A stretch of 64,000 nt of DNA from Stichopus chloronotus (taxonomy: Eukaryota; Echinodermata; Holothuroidea; Aspidochirotida; Stichopodidae). The position numbers were made by a program, and so were the translations under genes. Under the pieces are notes generated by a model. The model was not told the origin of the DNA. It saw only the letters and a program-made list of their open reading frames with translations, and ran no database searches. The stretch spans positions 7,742,143 to 7,806,142 of the forward strand of contig CM037845.1 in the NCBI GenBank assembly GCA_021234535.1, read 5' to 3'. The first letter of the stretch is position 1, and every line of letters begins with the position of its first letter. Below, in pieces: positions 1 to 12,879 of the stretch.

Positions 1-2830
1 AGAGCGTGGTAAAAAGATTTTATTTGTAAAAAGATAGAGCGTCGTCTGCAATCCCAGATGGTATGAAACGATATCCCCTATAATTAGGAAAGTATCCAGG
101 TGATCGATACGACATAGCTTCACAGTTGAAAGAACACTACAATTATATGAGATTGGAGTAAAACTATACCCAAGTTCAATGGAACAAAGTCAGGGTGATT
201 GAAGTAGGACGAGTCGTGGAGACGATAACTTTGGTAGCCTAATCCACACACAGTACAAGAACTTTAAAATCACGTAGAGTTAGTCTAGAAATCCACACGA
301 ATAAAAGTATAAGAAAACGAAACCAACGTATCTAGAACTAGGGATATGCATGGACTGGTAAAGAGAGAGAGAGAGAAAGAGGTGGAGAGAGGGTAAAATC
401 TTTAAAGGTGAACTCTGCTGATGAGGTAACTTGACTCCCACATTTTGCAGCTTTGGTTGTCTTGATTATAATCTCTGGTCAAGGATTTGTGCCTTCAGAG
501 TTAGGCCTATCTGAATTTTGACGTTTACCTAAGAATCCTCATGAGTATGATGTAATAAAGTGCACAGTTTGTTAGATTTTCGGACGGAATTAGACTTATG
601 CGGGTATGTAGGAGTTCATACCCCACGATTGTCAGCAACCAATCCCCTCCCCTTCTCGGAGCAAGAGTTCACCACTATGGTGACGATCTGTTGTTAATGT
701 ATGACTGTACAGTATTGATGAGGACATACTTGCTCGTCTTTCTGGGGCTGTCAGGGGATTGAATAATATATGTCACAGATTAGCAAGTTAACGATATCAG
801 GTGTTGTTCCCATTTAAAAATCGATCATTCCCTTTGCCTTTGTATTGATCACCTGATCGCATCCTCTTGACGCTGTGCGTTTTATTGGAGAAAAATGTGA
901 GGGACAATGTTTTGCTGTTGACCTTGTTTATCCGTTGAAGAGAGAGATATCCTTACCTTAGAATGGGGTCACACACAGGAGTGAATTACTAGTTAATACT
1001 TTTTCTAGATGGAGGGTTAATTGGGTTTCTCCTTGACAAAAAAAAAAAATGAAATAGCGAACGAAGTCAAGGTTACTGTTGTTTGTTATAGTCATGTATT
1101 TGATGAGAATTAAAGCAAACTTAGTCTGAAAGAGCCTAAGGCTTAGTTACCCTATGTGGCCACAAATCATGGTTAGAAAATGAGAGTCGGGGTACAATTC
1201 AGTCAAGATAATAAGCAAGAAGCGTAGGTTTGTAAAAAGATTGCGTCACTTCCGGTGACTAATTCTAAATTTGAACGCATATAACAATTCAATTATCCTA
1301 CACAATAAACATTTTTGTTTTGTATGTTTGGTGTACGTCGGTATTGCATATGTGGACAATATGCACATTAACTATAGCTAAAAGAACTTTCGAGGCAGCT
1401 TTTTTTTTCTGGTAGTCCCATATACCATCGTCAGTTATAGAGACTAGAGTCTAACTGTCGACCTTCTGGTGACCCAGTGCATTTCCGTGAGAGTACACAA
1501 GGTTTCATGTATGCCAGTCTATTTCACTGTTGGACAAATTTGTCTGTAGATAGTGGAATAACATATTCAGCAGGTCTCTTAGAAAACTTGCATTTTGCAT
1601 GATCTCACAATTTCGTAACCACACTGTTACCTCTAGCACGCAAGGGACCTTCTGGAAAGTTTAATATTGATGTAATCATTAAAGGGATCGGTCACTGAAG
1701 AAAATTTATATTCCATAAAAATGAGTAATATTTGCTGTATCCCTGTTCGCGAAAACCATATCTGAGTGGCATGTTATGTTTGGAAGTTAGGGATTTTAAA
1801 GGACTATCTATTTCACAATGGCAGACTAAATTACGGTAAATTTGTTACGTCACACAGGCATAACTACTTTATCCTCAATATTTCTTCCGATTTTGACCGT
1901 CTTAAAGGAACCTTTTTGATGGTTTAAGGGATGTGACCTCGGTTTTCACAAAATTTTTAAGATATATCTACAATAAACCCAATCTAAATTTTTCACTAGT
2001 GTCAAATTTCAGGGGTAGGAAAGCACTTCAATGTCATAGAACATCAAAGAGGCTTTTGCAATGATTTACATGGCCTTTGTTAACCCTGAGGCAACTTGAA
2101 GTCTTTTAATGACCAGGGACATTGATATTTTGAGTTGTTAACGAAATACTGGCAATGTGTTTGAAATACCTGACGTAAATTAATATTCTCTTTCATTTAA
2201 TAACTTCTCTATTGTCAGCCGAATCTCCATTAAAAAGAGTCGTATATTCTGAATTTTTCTTCCCACTTTTTAAATTTAATCACATCGAGATTTCGTCACT
2301 TGAACGCATTGACTAGGTTTTATGACCTACTTTACCTACTTACCTACTTTACCTACTTACCTACTTAGTTACTCGTGTAATGTTACCAATGTTTTCATAC
2401 TGTAGGATATTTGGGAAACTCCGTTACAGTAATGAAAGAGTGTTGCGAACGATGCTAAGCACTTCCCTTTATACGGGATCACATAAAATGTGACATCGCC
2501 AGACTCAGTGCTGCACAGAAATGAACGGCGTTAGTCGAATGTGCAAATTCAACAGTAAAAATCCATAGACAAATTCTTATTAGAATTCGACTAAACGCGC
2601 CACTTCGGTGAACTGTGGGCAGCACATATGCCGGTGACAAAGAATGTGCGACACCCCCCCCCCCTTCACCTCTGGCCAACAGAAAGATAACGGATTATCT
2701 AGCAGATTGTCCGTTAAACGTTAGTCGCCCATTATGACATCTGGCTTGGTAAAAATTGCTATGCAGGCCTACACAAACGTATGCTATTCCATATATGCAA
2801 GACCATGTGTTTTTACATCAGTTTACACAG
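1..2830. other. Probable intron/upstream sequence of the aminopeptidase gene; no exon recognised
   Basis: The first aminopeptidase exon seen here begins at 2831 with a phase-2 acceptor, so a further coding exon must lie upstream. I looked for an M1-type exon ending in a GT donor of matching phase and found none I could defend, so it is probably outside the window. The stretch is AT-rich, with stops in all frames. A short tandem tract of ACCTACTT-like units sits at about 2325-2367, and a run of C bases lies at about 2647-2663. Confidence 0.5.
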
Positions 2831-2912
2831 GTACGGGAGCAGTGTCTTCCAGTTTGCCGATTTGGTTACAAGCGTGACGACCCACTTCAACACAGAATTT
2901 GAACTACAAATG
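2831..2912 (+). CDS. Aminopeptidase N-like, penultimate coding exon
   Basis: This exon is 82 nt, preceded by TTTACACAG and followed by the donor GTAAGG. The first base completes a split codon, so the upstream intron is phase 2; the exon ends in phase 0. It encodes 27 residues from YGSSVFQF to NTEFELQM, matching the ELQ segment just before the last helices of the M1 C-terminal domain. The 366-nt intron that follows ends in a pyrimidine-rich CAAATTCAG acceptor. Confidence 0.85.
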
Positions 2913-3428
2913 GTAAGGAGCTTTCACTAGTGTACAAGGATCAACAGTTTTTTCAATTACTGAGAACCTTAATCGCTAAAATATGGATTAATTGTGAGTT
3001 TTTCATCATACATTGCTTGATAATCACATGGGTTTATGTTAGCACGATGGCAAACTTCTTATGTTTTATGTGTAAAGTTACGTTGGTAATAGAATGATGC
3101 AGTGCTCAAGCTCGTGCTCAGTGTTGGCAGTGAACGAGACGTGAAAGTAAAAGTAACTCATTTAATAATTAGTGTGACAATAATGTCATTGTTGATGACA
3201 TTATGTTTTGGATTTTATTTATTTGTTTATTCGTTCGTTCACTTATTTTTGCTTCGTTTCTTACTTTTTCAAATTCAGTTGGAAGACTTTATGGCGGAAA
3301 ACCCGGATCAAGGCACAGCCAGTCGGGCTTTCATCCAAGCCGTAGACAGAACCAAGGCCAACATTAGATGGATCGACAGTTACCTCGAAGAGGTTCATGA
3401 GTGGTTAGCTGAAGCTGTGGCTCCATGA
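2831..3428 (+). CDS. Aminopeptidase N-like M1 zinc metallopeptidase, C-terminal end (partial, two exons)
   Basis: The coding sequence joins 2831-2912 and 3279-3428 and gives the last 76 or so residues of an M1-family aminopeptidase. These enzymes remove N-terminal amino acids from peptides; aminopeptidase N is usually a type II membrane ectoenzyme. What is seen is the end of the ERAP1_C-type helical domain: YGSSVFQFADLV, then HFNTEFELQM, then LEDFMAENPDQGTASRAF, then TKANIRWIDSYLEEVHEWL. This follows the order and spacing of the vertebrate ANPEP tail (GSFSFSNLIQAVT, STEYELQQLEQF, KANIKWV). The catalytic HExxH(18)E motif is not in the window. Other M1 members (ENPEP, LNPEP, ERAP) remain possible, but the FELQ/LEDF/KANIRW series fits ANPEP best. 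The gene is oriented toward the receptor gene 22 kb downstream, on the same strand; no functional link is implied. Confidence 0.88.
3279..3428 (+). CDS. Aminopeptidase N-like, terminal coding exon with stop
   Basis: This exon is 150 nt, phase 0 at its start, and encodes 49 residues ending in ...WLAEAVAP followed by TGA at 3426-3428. The open frame runs upstream into the intron as far as 3102, but those residues are hydrophobic and low-complexity and do not fit the family, whereas the match to M1 tails starts exactly at the AG acceptor. Its length and position agree with a normal C-terminus; no truncation is evident. Confidence 0.86.
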   Translation: MEDFMAENPDQGTASRAFIQAVDRTKANIRWIDSYLEEVHEWLAEAVAP

Positions 3429-3511
3429 ATGTTTCCCCCCACATGGTCCTGCGTAAACAAACCCCCATTTGTCCAAAACCGTAACATTACGAAGTAATAC
3501 CATTTGTTGTG

Positions 3512-3517
3512 AATAAA
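3512..3517 (+). promoter_or_regulatory. Candidate polyadenylation signal AATAAA of the aminopeptidase gene
   Basis: A canonical AATAAA lies 84 nt after the stop codon, the only good signal before the MITE that starts at 3603. It implies a short 3' UTR. Cleavage would be expected some 10-30 nt downstream; this is inferred from position only. Confidence 0.6.
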
Positions 3518-3602
3518 TCAGGATCTCTTCTTTCAGTGATAAAACTTTACGTTAATTACCGTAACTCATGTGAGGTTGGGTTTCAAAAAATGACAAAACA
3601 TG

Positions 3603-4143
3603 TTAAAGGGATGGTCCAGTTTCGCTTCGATATGTTCAAGTTAATCTTAACAGTCTGGTGAAATTTTCACTTAGCTACCATGAGTTGTTCTCGAGATATT
3701 GTCAGCTAAATTTACCCCATTTGCCACCAGATGTGAACTTGAAGCAAGCAGGAGTGACGTCATCTCCTCACATTGATGAACGGTCTTTTGTTTTCTTCGT
3801 TGTTTTGACCTTGAGGTCAGTGGGTATTCAGCTTAAATACTGGTTATGTAAAGGTCGCAAAACTTTTATACTCCTCATGCATTCACATTATGATAGCACT
3901 AGATACTGAAGTATTGAATTTGGTCTAAAGTTTAAAGAAAAACAGAAAATGTTTCATCAATGTGAGGAGATGACATCATTCCTGTTTGCTTCAAGTTAAC
4001 TTTTGGTAATAAATGTCCCAACTTCAACTGCCATCATCTCTAGAACCATCTATGTAAATTGAATGGAAGTTTCACTATAATGGTCAGGTTAACTTACTCT
4101 GAAAAATATGAAAGCTACATTTGTGGCTGGACCATCCTTTTAA
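3603..4143. mobile_element. TTAA-bounded foldback MITE (copy A)
   Basis: The left end reads TTAAAGGGATGGTCCAG and the right end is its reverse complement with one mismatch (CTGGACCATCCTTTTAA). Inside, a second inverted pair is conserved around GTCATCTCCTCACATTGATG (about 3738-3783 against about 3952-3996), so much of the 541-nt element can fold back on itself. It carries no transposase, so it is a non-autonomous element. TTAA ends are typical of piggyBac-like target duplication; assignment to that superfamily is inference. The small open frames inside it are by-products. Confidence 0.75.
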
Positions 4144-7100
4144 ATTTTGTAAGACGATCTCACACTAAAATTAGTCTCAGACCGTTTTTGGGGACACAAA
4201 AGTTCATAGTCTCCGAGAAACTCAGTGACATATCTATGAAAAAAGCTGTTCACGCTGAATCCTTTGTAACTGACGTTAGCAGTACGATGTCTGTGTTTAC
4301 AACAAAAGACAATGCTGGCGCTTAGTAATGTGCACATCGACGCATATGCATTACGGATTAAGTATAATTTGCATAATTCGTGATAGCAGAAGTCAAGGCA
4401 GTAGCAAGGGCAAAATATGAACATTCTTGTTGATCACACGAGTAAAGAAGCGCCCTCATTTACCGGCCGAGGTCACCTTGGAGAACAAACGTCAAGTCTT
4501 TCACTTAAAAGGAAAGGTGCCCATAGTGATGTACTAAACCTACTACAGTAATTATTCTCCTTTCTCAGTCCCCCCTTTATTAAACTTTTTTCAAACTCGT
4601 GTAATAAAACCCATTATTAGTTTTTTATTATTTTTTTTCACATTGGTGTATTCTTTCCGAAGGCTGGTTCTTTATGCCTTTCAAGATCTTCTCCGGGAAG
4701 CAAGTAATTTACATATTTCATGATAAAAGATTATAAAAAAAAAAAAAATATCAAATCAAAGCAAAGCACTCCGTGAACGTCCGTTTTACAAAATCAGAAG
4801 AACAAACGCTACTCAAGTGCAAGTTATATGTGAATTCAAAAATTTAATGTGTGTAAAATCGATACCTTGAAATTTAGGCCACTTAAGGCTGGAATTCTCT
4901 GATGTTGTGAAACTGAAATTTTCCACGGGCGTATAGTATACTTGCGCCTGTAACTGATCGAACTTATACATCATTTGTGTTCCAGATTTTGTTGCAATGT
5001 TTTAGTATTTTTTGCGTACCCAGGAATGTGGAATACTTTTGTGGATTTTTTGGTTTCGATGCTGTGCCGGAATGTACTCTGTAGGTACCTATATAAGAGA
5101 AAGTATTAACACTGCCTCACGTAACTTTATTACTACCGTAATATTACATACACATTTTCGATTGTACAGACATTTTAATTAAACATGTACGTATGTTGAT
5201 AATTGGAAAACAAGAGAAATTATGCAAGTAATCTCAATTACCGATTTTTTTTTTGTTTTTTTTCTTACGTCTTTGGTGACGTAATGTTTTTTAGTACCCC
5301 ATATTAGCGATGGGTTACCCCCGGTAAAAAAAAAGATACCAGAGAAAGGAAACAAATAGAAAGAAAAACCAGAGAGAGACAGGAAAATATATGGATGGAA
5401 GGGAAAGTGATAGGAGACAACTTCGGGTGGCGGGGGGGGGGGGGGTCGGTGGTGTGGAAGTTATACAAAATTAAGCGATCAAAACCAACTCATGATATAA
5501 AAAAAAGATATCATCTTTCTTGCACAGACGTAATACACAGAATTATGCTCGATTGTTCTGTTGTTTATGGCCATGGTCTTACTCACCATTTCGTCAATAT
5601 GACAAGTTCCCCAATTAAAACGCGTAATTAGTTGAGGAGCATTTTAGATTGTTCTGCAGTGAGAAAATTAAATAGGCGCCCTCTGCATTCTGGAAAGAGA
5701 ACGTTAAAAGCTGGACGGAAAATTCAGGATTACACTTTTTCTGTGCAAATGGAGTTTTAAGAACGACAAATTGTTTTTTGACTAAAAATGTCATTCATTT
5801 GAATTGCTTTTAGCTGTAGCTGGATATATGTAAAGCAAGAAATAGAAAATTTCTCTCAAAAGTCGGAAGGATTCACATCCCTAAAAATGGCCTTGGTGAT
5901 TGTTATGATGTTATGAACCCCGGAATTGCATGTTGACTCTTTGATGAGTTTTCCTTGAAGGAACTGGGCATTTTAGGTCAACCCTTAAATCGAAATATTC
6001 AATCTACACAGACAACACTAGACAACAGCTATAGTCACATCTTCGGGTTTCTCATTCCTGCACGAACGGCTATATGCAATTAAGGGAGAGAGAACGTGTC
6101 TTGAATATATTTTGCAGTCCCTGGAATCGGTCGCTATTCTTCCGCACCTGCCCACGATATTTAGTTTAAGGTATCGTGAAAAATCCCATCGGTGTAATAT
6201 GATGTAACATACCTGAAAAATGTTGGATTTTGATTACTAGTCTATCGAAAACGACGCACGAACAAAGAGTTGTATGCCCTTTCGATTAGTCGTTTAGCCG
6301 TCAGTGTACGTGGTTTACTCGTGCAGGCTGGGAGTAACAAAAAACAAGGGAAGAAAGAAAAGAAGAAGAAAATAAGACAATCGATTACACACTCACGTTA
6401 CCTTCATTCCAAAATTGACTGCATTACCAATCGCAGTAGACACGGCAGGTACTTAAGATAGCATACGTTGAAAGATTTACAGTGTATATGCCTGTTTAGC
6501 AAAACCCTTAATCACGACACTGTGTCCAGCAGGATATTCATTTGGGTCAGTCAGTCAGTCAGTCAGTCAGTCAGTCAGTCAGTCAGTCAGTCAGTCAGTA
6601 AAACCAGGGCACTCAGTCTTTTAAAACTCCCTTGTAAAACCTGCAACCGCATTCACGATTCCGGTGACAGTTTACGAAATAATTCCATACTACAGCTCGT
6701 AAACAAAGGTGGACTTGATAAAAAAACCCAGACCGTTGTCATATTGCTTGTTGCAAAGCCCAAGGCTCCCCTCCTTCCCTTCTCTCCACATGATATAGAG
6801 AGTAGCAACGCCACCTCTTTTCCTATAGCAATATCCTTAACAGGCCCACTAAACACGTATTGTATAAATTCTTTAACACCCGGCCATTACAATTAGGTCC
6901 CGAGGACTTACAAATAGAACCTGGAGATATGAATCTTTTGTTATGAAAATCATGAATAAAATTAAACGATATGTTTTGGATGATAATGTCAACAACAAGG
7001 CCTGCCATAACTCTTCTAAAATGAACAAATCAGTCGAGGATAGCAATACGAGCGATCTACGGATAACAGTGAAAAGTTTCCATAAGAACTGTTGGGAACG

Positions 7101-10024
7101 GTAATACTCTCACTCCATATGAGTATACTCACAAGGTGTGCTCTTAATGTGCGTTCCCCAAAAGTTAAATAAGTCACGATTAAGGTGCAAGTTAACTTCG
7201 GCGCAATTGTTGCATGTAAGATATTTTAAAGAAGGAAAAAGACTAAAAAGGAAAATACAGAAAATACATTTGAAAGGTCAGGACTAATACTGCTGTTCTT
7301 TAAGTGGTTGCCTGAAATGATTCTCTTTGTGGGCCCTGCGTAAAATTATCTCCGAGTAGTGGATTCCTCAATATGTGTTGTAGTGAGTGCCGTTCCCTCT
7401 CCATTCCTCCCTCACATGTCATCAACCCCCCTCCCCCATGACACCTCTCTCACGTCATCCCTCCCACGTCACTCCGCCACCGTATTCCACCTCCACACAC
7501 ACATACCTACACCTCCCACCCCCCGTGTATTGCAAGTCAGCATGCAACTCCAGAGGCATTCCATCATGTACATGAATATTAATCAGCCAGAAATAATAAC
7601 AATGATCGTCGAGCGCACGGCTGATTCCTGTCTGTACTTATATGAACTGTGTGAGTATTTATTCTTTAAGGTAAACTCGTCCGTCGTCCTCTGTTTGCAC
7701 AGCTTATCATGTAAACCGTGAACGAACAGAGATCACTGTTTCTTCTTCTTCTTCTCCTTTTTTTTCCTTTTCTTTTTTCTCCGTATCCGTCATCACGTGA
7801 TCCACGGATCTCGCACGCAGATTGGGGGTTTCACCGTTAAAACGTAAAAATCGTTATATATTGGCAAAGTAGAGATGATTTTTTAAGAAAATTGTTCTTC
7901 GAGCGCCGAAGCAGAGAGAGAGAGAGAGTGAGGTAAGCGGTGTGAGGGAGAGAGGCTACATGTTTACTTTGTTTCAACAAGTTGAATGAAGGAACGAACA
8001 TAGCTCGTGGATCACCCGTGGAGGATTTTGCATCGAAACAACCAGCGTGCCGGACTGCTAGCCTTTCCCGGAAAGGAGGAAGTTGGGTCAAGGAATTGAA
8101 TAGAAGGAGAGACTCGCAAAAACTCGCATTTTTCATTTGTATTCACTCAAGATTCTAAAAAAGAAGGAAGGAAAACAAAATTGTAAAATTTGAACCATTA
8201 GAACGTTAAACTGTTTGCGATGCAGATGGCCACGTAAATTCGTGATCGACTCGAGAGCCTAATTTTTAACCAAAATTAATTTTCCAAGGTAAGTCTGATT
8301 GCTTCTGTTTTCTTGATTATCAACGAGAAGCAAGGTATTTCATACTTCCAGGCGTTGGACGGGTCAAGAAGCAGGAGAAATGTCACGTGGAAGAGTGTTC
8401 TTTTCATGGACAGACATGTTACATAAGGTCGTTAACATTGCCGTCAAATGCCATTCTAAAACTTGTTTGAATGACAATTAAACGTCCTAAAAGTCTGTTA
8501 CTTCCTTTTTAGGTATTATGGCAAGAAAATACTATTTTTGAGTTTACTGAAAGCTCTAAAGACGGAGAAGACGTTTACCTCTTCCACATAGAATTTGAAC
8601 AAATGTGTTAGAAAACAAAAGGGAAGCAGTTTAAAACTGAATGCTACTGTATAACTTTACATCAAAAAGGTCGGTAGGAAGTCATATGACCCTTTTTGTT
8701 TTTGTCTTTTTTTTCAAGAAAAGAAATGTTAAAACATTCCAATAACAGGACTTTCTTGGTTTTTATTTTCAGGCTCTTTAAATGTGTCATGATATTTGTT
8801 TGATAAATGCGAGTACCTGTTTATATTTTGAAAATGATTTGGTTTCCTTAATTATCAGCAAAACCAACTGTTTCACCATAAAACAGTTCATCAAAAATTA
8901 AGAACTATTTATAATTATAATTAATTTTAAGAATTATATTTAATATCAGAGATGTTTTACAATATTTCATCTTTGTTTATTCCAAACTAAAAGTAACTGA
9001 AACTTGTGTTATCTGGGTTATCTCGAAACAGGATTGAAAGAGGCAATTATACATACACTTCCTTTTGTGAAGTACTTTTTTTTCGAATTACTATGTATTA
9101 AATGATGTCCTCTCTGAATGTTAGGTTGTGTAACCGAACTATTATTCAGGGCACACTTTTTTTTGTTTTCATATCTTTTAAATCGATATATTCTTCTCTT
9201 AATTTGACGTTCATTATCATATTTATCGATGTATGTTTTGCAAGGAGTACAGCAGCATAAAGCTTTTTTTTCTCTTTTTTTACCCCGCGATTACAGATCG
9301 GTTGTCAGTTTGCACATACCATTCTCTGTAGTAGCTTCTACGTATGTAAGCCACAGACAGGTGTCACATCAAGATAAACCTAACTCTGACAGCCAAGAAT
9401 CAGATTACAATCCATCCCTTAATCAAAAAAAAAAAAAAAATGAAAAAAGAGGAAGGGAGAGAGAAAAAAAAAGACACAGCGAGCACAAAAGTAAAATTGA
9501 ACTTGCCTTTTCTGTCAACCGAAAAAATATTTTGAACAAAATTTTTCTTTAGTAAGTCGGTTACTTCGAATAACCTTTAGGAGGCTGTGGCTGATTTTGA
9601 AGACAAGAGTTCATGGAGTCAGATCAATTAGTTTAGGGAGGGGTGTTAGTGTGTGTATGTGTGTGTCTGTGGGGGGGGGGGGTTGTCGTGAGATCTCGCA
9701 ATAATCGAGGTTCGTGGAGGGTTGTGAGTCGGTTACAGAAGACACGTCGTAGAGCAAAGTAGAACAGAATTAAGACGTGCTGGATATATGTTCAAGGAAG
9801 AGACTAGGAATGGTTTCTCTATTCTCCTATCCCTCTACATCGAAGAAAAAAAGAAGTATTGCACAGTGGCTTTAATCTGTATTATACCTTACAGTTGTAT
9901 TTAAGCTAAGTGGACATTATATTACTTAATACTTATTGCAATTTCTTCCTATGGTATACAAACATCTGATCTATAACCGGGCTGTAAGCTTGATTCAGCC
10001 TGCTGTTTACTCGTAGACGGCTAG
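4144..10024. other. Intergenic spacer; no gene recognised
   Basis: I see no supported coding exon, RNA gene or complete element in this 5.9 kb. It holds a poly-G run near 5430, the (GTCA)n array at 6546-6599, a C-rich stretch at 7385-7520 with several ACGTCA/CACGTCA words, a pyrimidine tract at 7739-7790 and a (GA)n tract at about 7914-7930. Open frames here are short, low-complexity and lack splice support. Confidence 0.5.
6546..6599. repeat. (GTCA)n microsatellite, about 13.5 copies
   Basis: A 54-nt uninterrupted run of GTCA units. It generates a spurious SVSQSVSQ peptide in one frame, which explains the open frame across it; it is not a gene. Confidence 0.97.
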
Positions 10025-10259
10025 TTTACTCTCTACATGTAAAAGAGTGAAATTCTAAAAAAAAAAGAAAGAAAAAGGATTGACTACAGTGTGACGACAG
10101 ATATCATTCTTGTTTTCGATGACTTTCTACCTTCCGTTGAGTGACATTTTTCACTCAATTAAAATTAATAACCCCTTGAAGCAGAATAAAATCTCAATCG
10201 AATTCAACTCTTTAAAAAAGTGGTCACTGTAGTCACTCTTTTATATGTAAAGAGTGTGT
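10025..10259. mobile_element. Foldback element with AAAGAGTGA-type arms (copy 1)
   Basis: The left arm around ACTCTCTACATGTAAAAGAG at 10028-10050 pairs with a right arm at about 10233-10256 whose reverse complement is ACTCTTTACATATAAAAGAG. A central GTTGAGTGACATTTTTCACTCAA hairpin-like segment lies at about 10136-10158. The size is about 235 nt with no coding potential. It resembles the element at 21.5 kb in its TTTTCACTC/GAGTGA words. No clear target duplication was identified. Confidence 0.5.
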
Positions 10260-11489
10260 ACCTTGATAGTTCCAGGGAGTCCCAACCACATTCCCCCAGG
10301 CCCCTCTATCTCTTAAGAGCCGATTAAACCCGAAAAAGACAAAAGAAAGACGCTCAAAACGTTGATGCCACAAACATCGCACCAGGCAAGTGTTGTGTGC
10401 ATGAGACCTGCAAGCGCTGAATCTATCCGTGTGATATACTATACGGTAGTAACTGAAATCATGAAGTCAATGAGTAAAAACATCTCTGCCCACGACAAAA
10501 TCAGAAAGCACTCAACATTTTTGTAGAGCGCAATAAACTTAATTTTGCCGTTGCGATTATTTTATTGATTCTTATGTGGGGGGGGGTGGGGGGAGGATTA
10601 AAACGGATGTGAGTCTTCACATGATTTTTCGATAAAGTGACTGATAAAATCAAAATAAATAGAAAACATAATCTTTGGCAATCATGTGACATGGCAAAAT
10701 AGTCAAACTGGTGGCTTAAAGTTATACAAATTGAACAATAATAACACGGAGAGCAACTATATTCACCCTCGTTTGAAAAATCAGCAAAGAAGTCATTGGC
10801 TACAGAGGAACCCCCCTTCCGGTGTCCCCCTTTCCACTGTGTGCGAACGTTGGTACTAATCAGCTTGAACTTGGTGCGCAGCTGTTTTTGTTTTCTTTCG
10901 TTAAGAACTTTTTTTTCCGAGGGGGGTATTATTTGTGGACCTGCAGCTGTGGGGAACATATGGACGTATCCCTGCAGGGTCACCCGGAATTACATTTTAC
11001 TGACAAAGATTAAATTCGACTTTAGTTTTAGCCAACAAGTGTTTCCTCTCAAGTTTTCAAGATGATACGAACGACAGGAGATGCCTCTTTAATGTGACAG
11101 TTTAAAGAACGCAGCGGTTCGAGTATTGATCTGAAGAGCTCGTCTGAATATTTAAAGCGACTGAAAGATGGAGACCAATAAGCATAAGCCATGAGAAGAT
11201 TTTAAAACGGACTGACAATGATAGGTGGAGAACACGTGAATACATAAAACGTGCAAAAAAAAAAAAAAAAATGTTGATCTAGAGAATACCAGACAGGTCT
11301 CTAAAATATTTATACATCTATTTTTTTTTGTTGTTGCATAAATGGTAAGCGTTTTGTTTTACATCGACTACGTTGAAATAAGCAAGACATGCATAGGAAA
11401 CGACCAAACAATCTTGTCGGGCAGAATAGAAGCATTGGAAATCAGAAGATACATCGAGCAGCGTATATTCTCAAAGGAGTTTAGCATGC
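10260..11489. other. Intergenic; no gene recognised
   Basis: The longest open frame, on the minus strand at 10501-10983, is a mixture of poly-G-derived and AT-rich sequence and shows no family resemblance. Nothing else can be supported. Confidence 0.45.
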
Positions 11490-11843
11490 TTAAAGGGAAA
11501 TAGGGCGTTTAGAATACACCAACATGACATACAGAAGAACATAGATTTAATCATTGTTAAACTATCCAGTCTCATCAATAAACACGTGCCAAAGCTTCAT
11601 CTCCTCAAAACATCATGCATGTGATGAGTAACGGTAGATGCATCATTTGAATTTTGAAAAGTTTGGGTGAACAAATTAGTGTTGAGCAACAAATAACTGA
11701 ATTTCTATCTGTGAGAAGCTTGTTTCTTGAAAAGAAAGCTACTGTTCTTCCTTATTTTGAATAATCTATCATTCTACGTCCTCAAACATTGGTTTTAAAA
11801 ATATGGATGTTTTCTCTAAAACAAACGCCCTATTTCCCTTTAA
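11490..11843. mobile_element. TTAA-bounded MITE with perfect terminal inverted repeats (copy B)
   Basis: The termini are a perfect 21-nt inverted repeat starting TTAAAGGGAAATAGGGCG at 11490 and ending at 11843. Complementarity even includes one flanking base each side (C 11489 and G 11844). The 354-nt body is AT-rich and non-coding. It shares the TTAAAGGG start with copies A, C and D, so they look like one family or superfamily with different interiors. Confidence 0.8.
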
Positions 11844-12879
11844 GCTGAGGGAAGCGTTTTCACTGTGATACCACATTCACCTTCAGCCTGCATGGTTATC
11901 CTGTCCCCCCCCCCCCTCAACACTGAAGAAGAAAATATAACAGTGCTGTAAACTTAACTTTCTGATTGAGACAAAACTGGTAAATTTTGCCCACAAAATC
12001 ATACCTACGAAGCCATTATAGCAGTTTTGGTTAGAAATTTATTGCAAACAGTTGAACAAGCCGAATTCAGAAAGTAATAAAAAAAGGTCTAACGAATAAC
12101 TTCTGTTACGCCAAGTTTGTAGATTACATTGGAAATGCTTACATTTTTGAGGTAAATGCTTTTATTCCTCTAGCAAGATGCAAGTATTTTTCCCCCCTTT
12201 TTATCTCTCATATTGCTTTTTATTGTTTTTTTTTTGTTTGTTTGTGTCCAGTGCACTTTGTAGCCCCTGCAAAGCCTTATCTTACTTCACCATTCCCAGG
12301 GTATAACAAGAGACACATCAATTTTCGATAGAAATGCTTTTTAGGTTCGGAGGCGTCCTTATATTGAAGTATAGGGAAGACAAAAGTTTGTAGTTCGTGG
12401 CCATTTCCGGTTTTCCATTGAACATCGTTGCGAATGAACTTTTACCGCACTGCTAGATAAATTATACCTGAAGGGGGGAAAGAGATCTGCTGTTTACGAA
12501 TGAATTCTCTCGTTTATATGAAACATTTCCTACAACTCACATACCAATTAGGGATTCACCACTTAAGCGTCGAAACAGGGAGTTGTTTCTCTGGTCTACA
12601 GGTCATCTACCTTTCTCACACTTTCATCGTATGACCATCGCAAGACCATGCACCATACTGTGTGATTCGGCCAAAGGAAGAGGGGGGGGGGGGAGACTTT
12701 CGGGGGGGGGACTGTGGGATGTCGGACGAAATGCCGATTTCCCACAAAATGCCACAATTTCATTTTGAGTGATACATTACCTCTCTATTGGAAAACAATG
12801 TAATGTTCCTAATTTCATTTTGATTTCATCCCTATACGTAGCACACAGGTAGGAGATGATGGTAGCCCACCTTACACCC

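Noticed and set aside
3102..3278. Upstream extension of the last aminopeptidase exon, with a hydrophobic stretch
   Set aside because: The hydrophobic Phe/Leu-rich residues do not match M1 aminopeptidases, and the family match begins exactly at the AG acceptor before 3279; this is intron.
7359..7721. 120-residue open frame on the + strand
   Set aside because: Pro/His/Ser/Thr-rich translation of C-rich low-complexity DNA, with no domain and no splice context.
8200..8300. Possible non-coding first exon ending in AAG|GTAAGT at about 8290
   Set aside because: A good donor sequence alone; no promoter, acceptor partner or coding support.
10501..10983. 160-residue open frame on the minus strand, longest of the window
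   Set aside because: Crosses a poly-G tract and AT-rich sequence; composition is not protein-like and no family is recognisable.
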